DNA of 56,928 nt from NCBI RefSeq assembly GCF_017377715.1, contig NZ_JAFVMF010000022.1:1-56928 (forward strand). The letters are read 5' to 3'. Below, piece by piece: positions 20,082-29,304 of the stretch. Source of the stretch: Acetobacter sacchari. Its GTDB lineage: Bacteria > Pseudomonadota > Alphaproteobacteria > Acetobacterales > Acetobacteraceae. The notes under the pieces were generated by a model, which did no database searches, was not told the DNA's origin, and saw only the letters and a program-made list of their open reading frames with translations. The position numbers were made by a program, and so were the translations under genes. Numbering within the stretch: position 1 is the stretch's first letter; the number at the start of each line of letters is the position of its first letter.

Positions 20082-21008
20082 TCAACGCCGGAACGTCAGC
20101 AACCAGGTCTCCCCCTGCACAGGCTCGCCAAATTTGGTGTGGGTCTCAACTTCCGTAAGGACGAACCCGTATCTGGAATATAACCGGCGGGCGCCCTCAA
20201 GAACGGTATGTGTCCAGAGGATCAGGCTCTCGTACCCTGCCTCTTTCGCGAAACTCACACATCGACCGATCAGTTCGGCTCCGACGCCCCTGTTTCGCGC
20301 AAAGGGTTCGGCGTACAGCAAGCGCAGGCGCGCCTGCCCCCCGCCTTCATCTGTTACCATCACTGAACCGGCCATAACGCCGTCGAGTTCGGCGACCCAG
20401 CAAGCATCCCGTCCGGGTCGGTAATCACGCAGGAAATTGGCGGCCGTCGTCGTGACCAGCGCCTCCAGCGGCGCGCCCCAGCCATTCTCCTGAGCATAGA
20501 GCAGAGATTGCCGCGCAGCGATCATCCCGACGTCGCCGCTCCGAAACGGCCGCACATTCAGGACTTCGCCCGATGACGGGTCGAGCCTGAGCCGCGCCAT
20601 CGTGAGACCCGCCGTCACGTCGCCAGCGCCCCAGGCGTCAAGATCGGCAAGCATGGCCGTCGTCGCCTCGATCTGGCGGCGGTCCAGTTCCTGGAAAGCC
20701 GCCGAACCTTCTGGCGTCAACGCAACGGTCTTGGCACGGGCATCGTCGTTCTCCTGCCCTCGAACAATCCAGCCCCTGGCTTCGAAGCGCGCGAGCATTC
20801 GGCTCATCTGCGCCGCGTCCATATCGAGCCGCCGCTTCAGTTCGCTGGCCTGCGCGGTATCCGCACGAGCAATCTCGTGCAGCAGACGAGCCTCACCCAG
20901 CGTCATATCTGCGCCGAGAAATCGTGCGTTAAGAGCGCCGACGGCGCGAGTGTAGAACCTGTTGAACGTTCTTACAGATGCGACAAAGTTTTCCATGTCT
21001 CGGAACAT
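20082..21008 (-). CDS. MarR-type regulator fused to a GNAT acetyltransferase
   Basis: The 308-residue product has an N-terminal MarR winged-helix domain (about residues 1-140, with ASELKRRLDMDAAQMSRML and a wing around RGQENDDARAKTVAL) joined to a C-terminal GNAT domain (about 150-308) with the acetyl-CoA loop RNRGVGAELIGRCVSFAKEAGY and GARRLYSRYGFVLTEV. Such fusions are known; the substrate is not. Start is ATG at 21008, or ATG at 20996 which has a GAG just upstream. Two palindromic sites lie directly upstream (21021-21055), suggesting autoregulation. Confidence 0.88.
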   Translation of the reverse strand: MFRDMENFVASVRTFNRFYTRAVGALNARFLGADMTLGEARLLHEIARADTAQASELKRRLDMDAAQMSRMLARFEARGWIVRGQENDDARAKTVALTPEGSAAFQELDRRQIEATTAMLADLDAWGAGDVTAGLTMARLRLDPSSGEVLNVRPFRSGDVGMIAARQSLLYAQENGWGAPLEALVTTTAANFLRDYRPGRDACWVAELDGVMAGSVMVTDEGGGQARLRLLYAEPFARNRGVGAELIGRCVSFAKEAGYESLILWTHTVLEGARRLYSRYGFVLTEVETHTKFGEPVQGETWLLTFRR

Positions 21009-21020
21009 GGATCATGATAG

Positions 21021-21055
21021 TTGACTAAGTCAATATTAATGCATGACTCAGTCAA
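21021..21055. promoter_or_regulatory. Two palindromic MarR operator-like sites
   Basis: TTGACTAAGTCAA at 21021-21033 is a perfect 13-base palindrome, and ATGACTCAGTCAA at 21043-21055 is a near copy. Their centres are 22 bp apart, about two turns of the helix, which suits two dimers bound side by side. They lie 13-47 bases upstream of the MarR-GNAT start and the first also resembles a -35 box. Confidence 0.7.
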
Positions 21056-21077
21056 CAAAGCGGCGCATTTGCTCCGA

Positions 21078-22373
21078 TCACGCGGCCTGCGCAGTTCCTT
21101 CGGCCCCGGGCCGCAGCCCCTCTTCCGTCAGCAGACGCAAGAGCGCCGTAACCATCTGATCCATCATCTCGTCGGTGTGATACGGCCCCGGCGTCAGACG
21201 CAGGCGCTCTGTTCCCTTGGGCACCGTCGGGTAATTGATCGGCGTCGCATAAAGACCGTACTCATCAAGCAGCCGACGGCTGATCTTCTTGCACAATTCC
21301 GCGTCCCCTACCGGAACCGGCACGATATGGCTCGCCGTCATCATGAACGGCACGCCCGCAGCGCGCATGCGACGGCGGAATTCGTTCACCCTCTCAAACA
21401 TCTTCTCGCGACGCCAGTTCTGGGCGCGCACCAGTTTCACGCTGGCCAACGCCGCGGCGGCGATCGAGGGCGGCAACGACGTGGTGAAAATGAAACCCGA
21501 CGCGGATGAACGGAGATAATCGACGATCTGAGCCGAAGCCGTGATGTACCCGCCGTGAACGCCGAACCCTTTGGCCAGCGTGCCCTCGATGATGTCGACC
21601 TGATCGGCGACGCCGTCACGCTGGGAAACGCCGCCGCCTTCGTCACCGTAAAGGCCGACGGCATGCACTTCGTCGAGATACGTCATCGCGCCGTATTTCC
21701 GGGCGAGAGCGCAGATCCCGGCGATGTCCGAAACGTCGCCATCCATCGAATAAACGCTCTCGAACGCAATCAGCTTGGGCGCATCAATCGGAGCTGCGGC
21801 GAGCTTGGCCTCCAGATCGGCAAGGTCGTTATGCTCGAAAATGACGGTCGTCGATCCACGAGCGCCCTTGATGCCAGCGATCATCGAGGCATGATTGCAC
21901 CGGTCGGAAAAGCAGATCCAGCCAGGCATCGACGTGAGGATGGTTTGCAGACTGGCCTGATTCGACACGTAGCCGGAAACGAACAACAGTCCCGCCTCCT
22001 TGCCGTGCAGCGCGGCGAGTTCGGCCTCAAGACGTTTATGCAGAGGGCTGGTGCCTGCGATATTCCGCGTTCCGCCCGCACCTGCGCCATGCTCGCGGAT
22101 GGCGGCGATCGCAGCTTCGCAAACCTCCGGCTCAACGCCCATCCCAAGATAATCGTTCGAAGACCACACGATGACTTCCCGGCCCTCGGGCGTCTCACCG
22201 GGAACCGGATCTATTTCTTCCTCGTAAACCGGGTAACGGGGAGCCTGACGGGCCAGCGGCGTGAAGCTGCGGTAGCGGCCCTGTCGCCGTATGTCTTCGA
22301 GAGCTTCGTCGCAGAAATCGTAAAACGGGTGTCGCGCGTTCCGGATAGTCACCCAGTCTACTCCTGTCTTCAT
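21078..22373 (-). CDS. hemA: 5-aminolevulinate synthase
   Basis: The 431-residue PLP enzyme joins glycine and succinyl-CoA to 5-aminolevulinate, the first step of haem synthesis by the C4 route of alphaproteobacteria. The signatures are present: [59 protein letters not shown] and the PLP-lysine motif [14 protein letters not shown], then [10 protein letters not shown]. Length is slightly above the usual 400-410 because of the N terminus and the tail. It is followed on the same strand by a lipoprotein-like gene after 133 bases. Confidence 0.96.
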   Translation of the reverse strand: MKTGVDWVTIRNARHPFYDFCDEALEDIRRQGRYRSFTPLARQAPRYPVYEEEIDPVPGETPEGREVIVWSSNDYLGMGVEPEVCEAAIAAIREHGAGAGGTRNIAGTSPLHKRLEAELAALHGKEAGLLFVSGYVSNQASLQTILTSMPGWICFSDRCNHASMIAGIKGARGSTTVIFEHNDLADLEAKLAAAPIDAPKLIAFESVYSMDGDVSDIAGICALARKYGAMTYLDEVHAVGLYGDEGGGVSQRDGVADQVDIIEGTLAKGFGVHGGYITASAQIVDYLRSSASGFIFTTSLPPSIAAAALASVKLVRAQNWRREKMFERVNEFRRRMRAAGVPFMMTASHIVPVPVGDAELCKKISRRLLDEYGLYATPINYPTVPKGTERLRLTPGPYHTDEMMDQMVTALLRLLTEEGLRPGAEGTAQAA

Positions 22374-22506
22374 CGGTGGGCCGACGACGATGCATAACCG
22401 CCGAAACGCGGATGGCGTCTATCGAGCCACAGGGGCCGCAGCGCATTACACCCTGCGGCGGCGACACTACGCCAGATCGGCTGACGCAGCGGCGAGGATT
22501 AGTCGT

Positions 22507-23072
22507 TCAGCGCACATACACCCGGATACGCGGGCTTGCCACACCGGAATTGGGCATAGCCGTCATCTCTATCTGTGCCGGGGAGGCGCCGCCCGCGACA
22601 ATCGCGTTCGCCACCGCCTGTCCGTCGTTCGTCGTCAGGCGCGCAAGCGTGGCGCGATCAGCGTCCGCGTCAGCCCCCGGCGGGGCGAGAGCCTGCACAC
22701 GGAAGAGAATATTGGGCTTGCGCGCCAGAGCACGCTTCACGATGGCCTCCAGCGGCCCCTGCCAATCGGCGACAGGCGTCCCGGCGATGACCTCCACCAA
22801 CGGCGGGATCGGCGGCGGACCGGGCGGCGGCGGCGGCACGATGACTTTTGGGGGGCGGCTTGCAGTATGATCGAAGGTCCGCTGGTCCACCAGCTTGCAC
22901 CCGGGGAGCGACAGGGCTGCAGCCGTCAGCGACAGTCCGGCGAACGACCGGCGAGGCAGCCTGTCGCCTGCTTTCCCGGAGATTACGGGCTTCGCCTGAA
23001 CGGATGTTGGAACAGCCGATGACGCTGTGGTCTTTATGGCGGCGGAACGACGGAATAGGGCTCGGAACGGCA
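22507..23072 (-). CDS. Lipoprotein-like protein with OmpA-like C-terminal end
   Basis: The product, about 188 residues if started at ATG 23072, has a twin-Arg or lipoprotein type export segment, LPRRSFAGLSLTAAALSLPGC, with a lipobox-like Cys, followed by a Pro-rich linker of repeated P. The C-terminal part (RATLARLTTNDGQAVANAIVAGGASPAQIEM to the end) resembles the last helix and strand of an OmpA-like peptidoglycan-binding domain, in shortened form. About 40 residues before the Arg pair make the start uncertain, and no ribosome-binding site is clear. It would be tethered to the membrane, facing the periplasm. Function is unknown. Confidence 0.6.
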
Positions 23073-23169
23073 TGGCGGGACGGTTGCAGGAACCGCGCCA
23101 AGGAGCAAGAGTGCATGAGGTGACGATCATGAAGCGATTTTCCCGTTCCGGCGCGACGTCCCCGCGTGA

Positions 23170-25437
23170 ATGTCTGACGATCCGTTTATGGGTGCACCGG
23201 ATCTCCCGGAAAAAAGGGCTCCTAAAAGCAGGCGGCCCGACCGCGAGATGATCAGCGCCGATTTTTCTTCGGGCGCAGGACGCGATTTTCGCTCGGCCAT
23301 ACGCTTCGCGCGCGCCGCACGCGCGCAGAGCTCCGGCGAAACCGGCATATCCTTCGGGCATTCAGGCGTGAACGCGCTCTATCTCGTCGTCGCCATACTA
23401 TGGGAGCGGTTTCTCCGCTTTGATCCATCTGCCCCCGCATGGGCGGACAGCGATCGATTCTACGTCTCCTCCATGCGGCTTTCTCCCCTGCTTCATGCCT
23501 TTCTGCGTCTGACAGGAGCGCCGGAACACAACGTTGCCGCTCACCATGGAAATGGTTACGCGATCGGCATGACAGCCGGCCTGGCCGGACAAGGCGTTGC
23601 GGCGGCTGTCGGCATGAGCCTGACAGAAAAGATGCTCGCCGCACGTTTCGGGCAGTCCCTCGTCGATCACCGCACTTGGCTCCTCGCCACCCCCGCCGAT
23701 CTTGACGCAGGCGTTGCGCTTGAAGCGTCCGCAATCGCCGGACGCTTTCGCCTCGACCGGCTCACTGTAATCGTCGGCGACGCGTTTACGCGTTCCTCTA
23801 CCCACGATCTAAACCTTGCGATCGACCGGATCGAGGCGTCTGGCTGGGCGGTCCGACGCGTCGCGGCGAACGATGCGAACGCCTTGGGCGCCGCGCTCGC
23901 AACATGTCAACGAAGCCGGCGGCCGAGTCTTCTGGTCTGCGACGGCGAGGATGACGGGACGCGGCTCCCGGTCGAGGACGACGGCGAATACGAACTGGTC
24001 GGTCCGTGGAGCGTGACCGCGCGGCGCGGTCGTGTGGCGCGGCATACATGGCTTCGTCGTCTTGCGCGCCACAGGTTGCGAGCGGAGTTCGAGCGGACCA
24101 CCGAATCGCGTGCAATGCCACGCCTGATAGACGATTGGCGCCGGGCATGGGCTACGGTTGAGAACGCACCTTCGATCGAGACTTACCACGCCGGGGAAGA
24201 ACGAGCGGCCCGGTCGATTGTACGTGACGGGCTTCGCGGACGCGACATTCTGACGACGCTCCTGCCCGAGTTCGTTTCAATGTCGGCAGGTGGCGACTCT
24301 TCACGCCACGTTGGTGAAGATTCGCCTTCCCCGCCGGCGCCGTCTTCCGGACGACGGCGAAGCAAGGCGACGCAAACGAATTCCGACATTTCCACAACGC
24401 CTCTCGTCGTCCCCGGCGAGCCTCTGTTCTTCGGAGCCCGCGAGCCAGCAATGGTCGGGTTGATGAACGGACTATCGCTGCATGGCGGCGCTCTGGCTTG
24501 TGGCGTGGCGACGTTATCGATGGTTGATCGCATACGTCCGGCGCTCCGTTTCGCTGCGCTGGCGGGACGACGAATGCTGTGTCTGTTGGTCGAGGACGAT
24601 CCTCGGACCGCCGCCGATTTGTGGCCGCCGGTAGAAGAGCTCGCGAGCCTGCGAGCGATGCCGAATCTGGCACTTTTCCGGCCCGGCGACCGTCAGGAAG
24701 TGATCGCGGTCTGGGAGAAAGCTCTGGAATGGCGCGACGGTCCAGCCGTTATCGTTCTCGGGTTAGGTCCTGCGACGAATGGCGAGAGCGGCATGATGGA
24801 CGATCTGCGCGGGGACGCGTCGTCGCAAGCCGGCGTTATGACATTTGCCGCAGCGCATGGCGGTTATGTGCGCGCCGAAGCCCCCGGCGGCCCGACGGCC
24901 CGGCAAGCCACCATCATCGCATCAGGCCCGGAGCTGGCGATCGCCCGAGAAGCGCAGGTCCTTTTGATGCGTGACGACATCTCCGTCGCCGTCGTGTCAC
25001 TTCCATGCTGGGAGCTATTCGCGCGACAAGATACCGCCTATCGTGCTGCCGTGCTCGGTTCAGCGCCGCGCGTCGCGATCGAGGCGGCGTCCGGCTTCGG
25101 CTGGGAACGATGGCTTGGGTTTGAGGGCGTATTCATCGGGCGGGACGACTTCGGTTCGTCCTCCAGCATGGGCACGCTCCACGACAGTTTCGGGATCACT
25201 CCCGAGGGAGTACGCGATCGGGTGCGCCAACTTCTGGGTTCACGAGTGTCGGATTCTCGGCTTCCCAACCTGGGGAGCGATGGCGCCGCCTTAACGGGAC
25301 GCGCGTCCGGCGCACATAAGGCCGGAGCACCCAATCGCCGCACCGACCCCCGCCATACGGTCAAACGCGACGCCTCGCCACGACGCATCGTCACGGGGCA
25401 ATCAGAAAAAGACGGAGACAGTTCAGATGGCAGTTAA
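23170..25437 (+). CDS. Transketolase-like protein, probably non-catalytic
   Basis: The 755-residue product follows transketolase from end to end (for example LTGAPEHNVAAHHGNGYAIG, TAGLAGQGVAAAVGMSLTEK, REPAMVGLMNGLSLHGGAL, VEELASLRAMPNLALFRPGD) and lies directly before gap and pgk, where a transketolase gene is common. Key residues are altered: the thiamine-diphosphate motif GDG...NN is replaced (LLATPADLDAGVALEAS ... IVGDAF), and the GPTHQP segment is lost (EDDPRTAADLWPPVEE). The equivalent of the catalytic Glu (REPAM) is kept. A basic, Ser-rich insert sits at about 385-425 and the C-terminal tail is basic. It overlaps gap by 11 bases. It may be regulatory or a decayed enzyme. Confidence 0.75.
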   Translation: MSDDPFMGAPDLPEKRAPKSRRPDREMISADFSSGAGRDFRSAIRFARAARAQSSGETGISFGHSGVNALYLVVAILWERFLRFDPSAPAWADSDRFYVSSMRLSPLLHAFLRLTGAPEHNVAAHHGNGYAIGMTAGLAGQGVAAAVGMSLTEKMLAARFGQSLVDHRTWLLATPADLDAGVALEASAIAGRFRLDRLTVIVGDAFTRSSTHDLNLAIDRIEASGWAVRRVAANDANALGAALATCQRSRRPSLLVCDGEDDGTRLPVEDDGEYELVGPWSVTARRGRVARHTWLRRLARHRLRAEFERTTESRAMPRLIDDWRRAWATVENAPSIETYHAGEERAARSIVRDGLRGRDILTTLLPEFVSMSAGGDSSRHVGEDSPSPPAPSSGRRRSKATQTNSDISTTPLVVPGEPLFFGAREPAMVGLMNGLSLHGGALACGVATLSMVDRIRPALRFAALAGRRMLCLLVEDDPRTAADLWPPVEELASLRAMPNLALFRPGDRQEVIAVWEKALEWRDGPAVIVLGLGPATNGESGMMDDLRGDASSQAGVMTFAAAHGGYVRAEAPGGPTARQATIIASGPELAIAREAQVLLMRDDISVAVVSLPCWELFARQDTAYRAAVLGSAPRVAIEAASGFGWERWLGFEGVFIGRDDFGSSSSMGTLHDSFGITPEGVRDRVRQLLGSRVSDSRLPNLGSDGAALTGRASGAHKAGAPNRRTDPRHTVKRDASPRRIVTGQSEKDGDSSDGS

Positions 25438-26449
25438 GATCGCGATCAACGGATTTGGCCGTATCGGCCGCCTCGTGCTGCGCGGAATCATCGAAAGCGG
25501 GCGGACGGACGTCATCCCGACCGTCATCAACGACCTCGGCAGCGTCACCGACAACGCACATCTGTTGAGCTATGACAGCGTGCACGGCCGGTTCCCCGCC
25601 GATGTCCGCGTCGAGGGCAACAGCCTGATCATCTCGGCCAACGGCCGGACCTGGGACCCGATCACCGTGTCGGCCGAGCGCGATCCGTCGAAAGTTCCGC
25701 TTCAGGGCGTCGACGTCGCCATGGAATGCACCGGCATTTTCACCACCAAGGAAAAGGCAGCCCCGCTGCTCGCCGCTGGCGCACGCAAGGTCATCATCTC
25801 CGCCCCCGCCGACAGCGTGGACGCGACCATCGTCTACGGCGTGAACCAGAACACGCTGACATCCGACATGACGGTGATCTCCAACGCCTCGTGCACCACC
25901 AACTGCCTCGCGCCCGTGGCGAAGGTCCTCGACGACGCATTCGGCATCGAACGCGGCTACATGGTCACGATCCACTCGTACACGGGCGATCAGCGCACGG
26001 TCGACACGCTGCACAAGGATCTGCGTCGCGCCCGCGCCGCCGCCCTGAACATGATCCCGACTTCCACCGGCGCCGCACGCGCGGTCGGGCTCGTCCTGCC
26101 GCACCTGAAAGGCAAGCTGGACGGCACCGCCATCCGCGTGCCGACCGCTAACGTCTCCCTCGTCTCGCTCGACTTCGTGCCTAAGACCATCCCGGCATCG
26201 GTCGAAGCCGTGAACGAGGTCGTGAAGAAGGCGTCCGAGGAAGGCCCCCTGAAGGGCGTTCTGGCGTACAACACCGCGCCGCTCGTCAGCTCGGATTTCA
26301 ACCACGCCATCGCGTCGTCGACGTTCGACGCCACGCAGACCTCGCTGGTCGACGGTGGCAAGCTCGTCCGTATCTGCACATGGTACGACAACGAATGGGG
26401 CTTCTCCAACCGCATGTCCGACACTGCGGCGGTGTTTGGGAACCTCTGA
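25427..26449 (+). CDS. gap: Glyceraldehyde-3-phosphate dehydrogenase, type I
   Basis: The 340-residue enzyme oxidises and phosphorylates glyceraldehyde 3-phosphate with NAD(P). The NAD-binding start AVKIAINGFGRIGRLVLR, the active site SNASCTTNCLAPV, and WYDNEWGFSNRMSDTA near the end are all intact. The start overlaps the transketolase-like gene by 11 bases. It is followed by pgk after 149 bases with a hairpin between, so the two are probably co-transcribed. Confidence 0.97.
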   Translation: MAVKIAINGFGRIGRLVLRGIIESGRTDVIPTVINDLGSVTDNAHLLSYDSVHGRFPADVRVEGNSLIISANGRTWDPITVSAERDPSKVPLQGVDVAMECTGIFTTKEKAAPLLAAGARKVIISAPADSVDATIVYGVNQNTLTSDMTVISNASCTTNCLAPVAKVLDDAFGIERGYMVTIHSYTGDQRTVDTLHKDLRRARAAALNMIPTSTGAARAVGLVLPHLKGKLDGTAIRVPTANVSLVSLDFVPKTIPASVEAVNEVVKKASEEGPLKGVLAYNTAPLVSSDFNHAIASSTFDATQTSLVDGGKLVRICTWYDNEWGFSNRMSDTAAVFGNL

Positions 26450-26508
26450 ACCGTCCGATGACGCAGTTCCCGGGCGACGCTCTCCGGTGACGGAGCGACG
26501 CGCGGGGC

Positions 26509-26532
26509 GACGACCCTGCCCTACGGGTCGTC
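26509..26532. promoter_or_regulatory. Hairpin between gap and pgk
   Basis: GACGACCC at 26509-26516 pairs perfectly with GGGTCGTC at 26525-26532 over eight bases. No T run follows. It may be an mRNA-stability or processing hairpin, or an attenuator, between two glycolytic genes. Confidence 0.5.
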
Positions 26533-26598
26533 TGTGAATTTAGGCACGGGCGCGCAGACGCCACCATGACGCTCCGGCGGGGCAGGAAGGATTTTTCC

Positions 26599-27822
26599 AT
26601 GACGACGCTTTCTTTCAAGACACTGGATTCGCTTGATCCGCGCGGAAAAAAGATCCTGCTCCGCGCAGACCTGAACGTGCCGGTGCGTGACGGCGCCATT
26701 ACCGACCTGACCCGCATCGAGCGTCTGGCGCCCACGATTCGGGAACTGGCAGACAAGGGCGGCCGCGTGATCGTGGTCAGCCATTTCGACCGCCCCAAAG
26801 GCAAGCCCGTGCCGGAAATGTCTCTGGCTCCGATTTCTGAAGCCCTCGCCAAGACTCTCGGCCATAGCGTAGCCTTCGTGCCGGATTGCCTGGGCGATGT
26901 CGCAGCGAAAGCGGTCGCCGCGATGGCTGACGGCGATGTCGTCGTACTGGAAAACACCCGCTTCTATCCCGGCGAAGAGAAAAACGACCCGGACATGTCG
27001 AAGACTCTGGCCTCTCTGGCCGACGTCTACGTCAATGACGCCTTCTCGGCGGCGCACCGCGCCCACGCCTCGACCGAAGGCGTCGCGCACCACCTGCCGT
27101 CTTTCGCCGGCCGCCTGATGGAAATCGAACTCGGCGCCCTCGAAACCGCGCTCGAAGCGCCGGAGCGCCCTGTCGGCGCGATCATCGGCGGGGCGAAGGT
27201 CTCGACCAAGCTCGACCTGCTTAACAACATGATCGAGAAGGTCGACGTTCTGGCGGTCGGCGGCGCCATGGCGAACACGTTCCTCGCCGCGAACGGGCTT
27301 TCGATCGGCACGTCGCTGAAGGAAGAGGAGATGCTCGATACCGCGAAGGCCATCCTCGCCAAGGCGCGCGAGCGTGGTTGCGATCTGGTGTTGCCTGTCG
27401 ACGTCGTCGTCGCAGCAGAATTCATGGCTGGCGCACCCACGAAGATCGTCCCCGTCACCGCCATTCCCGAAGGATGGATGGCGCTCGACGTCGGACCGGA
27501 GACGGTCGCCCTGCTGAAATCGAAGCTCGCTTCGCTGAAGACGCTTGTGTGGAACGGCCCCCTCGGCGTGTTCGAATTGCCTCCGTTCGATGAAGGAACC
27601 AACGCCGTGGCCCAAGAAGCGGCCCGCCTGACGAAGGAAGGCAAGCTCAAGACCGTCGCTGGCGGCGGAGACACCGTCTCCGCGCTACGCCACGCGCACG
27701 TCCTGCACGACATGTCCTATGTTTCTACTGCGGGCGGAGCATTCCTAGAGTGGCTCGAGGGAAAGATTCTTCCCGGAATCCAGATGCTGCGTGCAATCGG
27801 GCAGGAAGCAGCGCCTCTCTGA
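26599..27822 (+). CDS. pgk: Phosphoglycerate kinase
   Basis: The 407-residue enzyme transfers phosphate between 1,3-bisphosphoglycerate and ADP. It has the N-terminal signature [16 protein letters not shown], the substrate-binding HFDRPKG and NTRFYPGEE, the nucleotide-binding GGAKVSTK, and near the end [16 protein letters not shown] at 26599 is preceded by AGGAAGGA; an in-frame ATG 11 codons upstream lacks family residues. No defect is seen. A weak terminator candidate lies at 28055-28080. Confidence 0.97.
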   Translation: MTTLSFKTLDSLDPRGKKILLRADLNVPVRDGAITDLTRIERLAPTIRELADKGGRVIVVSHFDRPKGKPVPEMSLAPISEALAKTLGHSVAFVPDCLGDVAAKAVAAMADGDVVVLENTRFYPGEEKNDPDMSKTLASLADVYVNDAFSAAHRAHASTEGVAHHLPSFAGRLMEIELGALETALEAPERPVGAIIGGAKVSTKLDLLNNMIEKVDVLAVGGAMANTFLAANGLSIGTSLKEEEMLDTAKAILAKARERGCDLVLPVDVVVAAEFMAGAPTKIVPVTAIPEGWMALDVGPETVALLKSKLASLKTLVWNGPLGVFELPPFDEGTNAVAQEAARLTKEGKLKTVAGGGDTVSALRHAHVLHDMSYVSTAGGAFLEWLEGKILPGIQMLRAIGQEAAPL

Positions 27823-28504
27823 TAGGCGTTGAATCTCTTTTGCTGACAAGAAACAGACCGCGCAGGCGTCCCAATGTGAGGCTCGCCTGCGTAGGTAGCC
27901 TCAGGGCCTTCGGTCCTAATGTGGCGCCGGCATACGCGAGAGACGGTTCCCCCGACCATCAGCCGTAACGCGTCTCGGCGTCCTCCCACGTAAACGACAG
28001 TCCCACACGTGGAGTCCAGAAGTGACTGTACGATTGTCTAAACCTTAACGATTTCCCGCTACCACAATGGGCGGGTTTTTACGTTTCGGCTTTACTGTTC
28101 TGATGCTCTCGACCGATCTTTTGAGCCTGCTTTCGTCTCCCGCCAATACGGACTCGAAACGCGCGACAGTAAAATCGTCCACGACGGTGATCGCGCGCAG
28201 CACAATTTCCGATGAAACCCAACCCCGGGCGATCGGAACTACGCTCGCACCTAGCGGCGCGCCTCCCCCCTTCCGAAGACGGGGCGCTCTTCTCGATATT
28301 CTTGTATAGACGCCAAGCGTCCACATACGCCTCACCCCGCGCCTTCGACAAACGGCCGACACGCCACGGCGTCATCTGTCCGCCTGAGCTATCCGCCCAA
28401 ACACAGGCTGCCGCATATGCTGTAAACGTGAGCGACGTATCCGTTTTGACAACGCTGAATACGACTTGTGATCTGCTGACGCTGTCGATACAAAGGCGCG
28501 TGTC
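27823..28504. other. Region without a recognised gene between pgk and tRNA-Arg
   Basis: An inverted repeat CGCAGGCG/CGCCTGCG flanks about 27861-27892 and could end pgk transcription. Further on, two partly overlapping minus-strand frames (28045-28362 and 28079-28500) and plus-strand frames of similar size are open, none with a good ribosome-binding site or known family. They may be remnants of a frameshifted gene; I cannot support any as real. Confidence 0.4.
28055..28080 (+). terminator. Possible rho-independent terminator
   Basis: CCCGC at 28055-28059 pairs with GCGGG at 28071-28075, directly followed by five T. The stem is short and the site is 230 bases after pgk, so the evidence is moderate. 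Confidence 0.45.
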
Positions 28505-28541
28505 GTCCGCGTAGCTCAGCAGGATAGAGCACAGGATTCCT

Positions 28542-28771
28542 ATTGAATTGGGCGTCGCGAGGGGAAACCACGCGACGGAATCGCTCAAATTCGGGGAACG
28601 CTTGACCCTCTCGGGTTGTGCCAATCCCGAGCCAAGCCCGTCTCTCCGAGACGGGAAGGTGTAGAGACTGGACGGGCGACGCCTACAGGCTTCACAGCCT
28701 ACGGCGAAGGGACAGTCCAGACCACGAACGCGGGGCCTGCGCCACGCGGCGGCGAAAGCCGAAGTGGTATG
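28542..28771 (+). ncRNA. Group I intron (probably subgroup IC3) in tRNA-Arg(CCU)
   Basis: The 230-nt insert follows a U and ends in G, as group I introns do. A GGG at 28550-28552 or nearby can act as guide for the CCU of the 5' exon. Paired elements are visible: a long P2-like hairpin CGTCGCG/CGCGACG (from 28553), a perfect P6-like hairpin CCCGTCTC/GAGACGGG (28637-28655), P7 strands GACTG (28666-28670) and CAGTC (28713-28717) with a P8 hairpin AGGCT/AGCCT between, and a GAAA-capped P9 closed by CCAC/GTGG. No open frame for a homing endonuclease is present. It should self-splice. Confidence 0.88.
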
Positions 28772-28796
28772 AATCCTGGGGCCGTGGGTTCGAATC

Positions 28797-28811
28797 CCGC
28801 CGCGGACACCA
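28797..28811. repeat. attL: 15-bp direct repeat at the tRNA 3' end
   Basis: CCGCCGCGGACACCA occurs here as the end of tRNA-Arg and again at 43963-43977. The repeat borders an integrase-bearing element, so it is read as the attachment core; the integrated element keeps the tRNA intact. Confidence 0.9.
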
Positions 28812-28952
28812 CTAAGCTAATTTTTATCAATTAAATCAAGAGCTTAGCGGGAAGTTTCAGCGTCAACTCCCGATAAAACCCACGATAAGAAAATCGCCGT
28901 TACTCACGGTTTCGTGATAATTCGCGATCCGATGTTGACGAAAAAAGCAAAG

Positions 28953-28973
28953 AAAAACCCCGCCGAAGCGGGG
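28953..28973 (-). terminator. Rho-independent terminator
   Basis: On the minus strand CCCCGC-TTCG-GCGGGG is followed by five T. The stem is perfect with a stable TTCG loop. It serves the 54-residue gene that ends 34 bases upstream. Confidence 0.9.
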
Positions 28974-29006
28974 CGATGTCGGCTCAGACACTCTGTCCCT
29001 GCTGGA

Positions 29007-29171
29007 TTAGCTAGCTTGCCGCATCACTACACGGACAGGCGCAGTCTCGCGGAGCGACTTCTTGACCTTGCTGTCCTGCAACCAAGAGCGCGCGCGCGCG
29101 ATCATACGCGCCGACGCATCCCTCTTGATTTCGGCCTTCTCGGCGTCGGTCAATGTCTTCTTGTCGGTCAT
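29007..29171 (-). CDS. Small basic protein, unknown function
   Basis: This 54-residue frame begins MTDKKTLTDAEKAEIKRD and is rich in Arg, Lys and Ala, probably mostly helical. It has a good ribosome-binding site (GGGGG five bases before ATG at 29171) and a textbook terminator just after it (28953-28973), so it is very likely a real single-gene unit although short. It lies just inside the left end of the element. A DNA- or RNA-binding role is possible from its charge only. I do not recognise a family. Confidence 0.65.
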   Translation of the reverse strand: MTDKKTLTDAEKAEIKRDASARMIARARSWLQDSKVKKSLRETAPVRVVMRQAS

Positions 29172-29304
29172 AACAACCCCCTAAACTATGACGGGATCAT
29201 AAGCTCTAACGATCATAGAAACCGGTGGTTGCCATTGATTGTAGAACTGCATGCGAACCCGCTAAGCATCAGATACGAACATTCTTGCCATATCGTCAAT
29301 GGCG

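Larger units (their letters stand above)
28505..28811 (+). tRNA. tRNA-Arg(CCU), interrupted by a group I intron
   Basis: The exons 28505-28541 and 28772-28811 join to a 77-nt tRNA with encoded CCA. Acceptor stem GTCCGCG/CGCGGAC, D-stem GCTC/GAGC, anticodon stem CAGGA/TCCTG, loop TTCCTAA with anticodon CCT, and T-arm GTGGG-TTCGAAT-CCCGC all pair. The intron interrupts the loop directly after the third anticodon base. The 3' end of the gene is the left attachment site of the element that follows. Introns of this kind in tRNA-Arg(CCU) are known from alphaproteobacteria such as Agrobacterium. Confidence 0.93.

Noticed and set aside
28045..28500. Overlapping minus-strand frames of 105 and up to 181 codons
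   Set aside because: The longer one starts within the tRNA intron; neither has a good start site or recognised domain. A decayed gene remains possible but is not supported.
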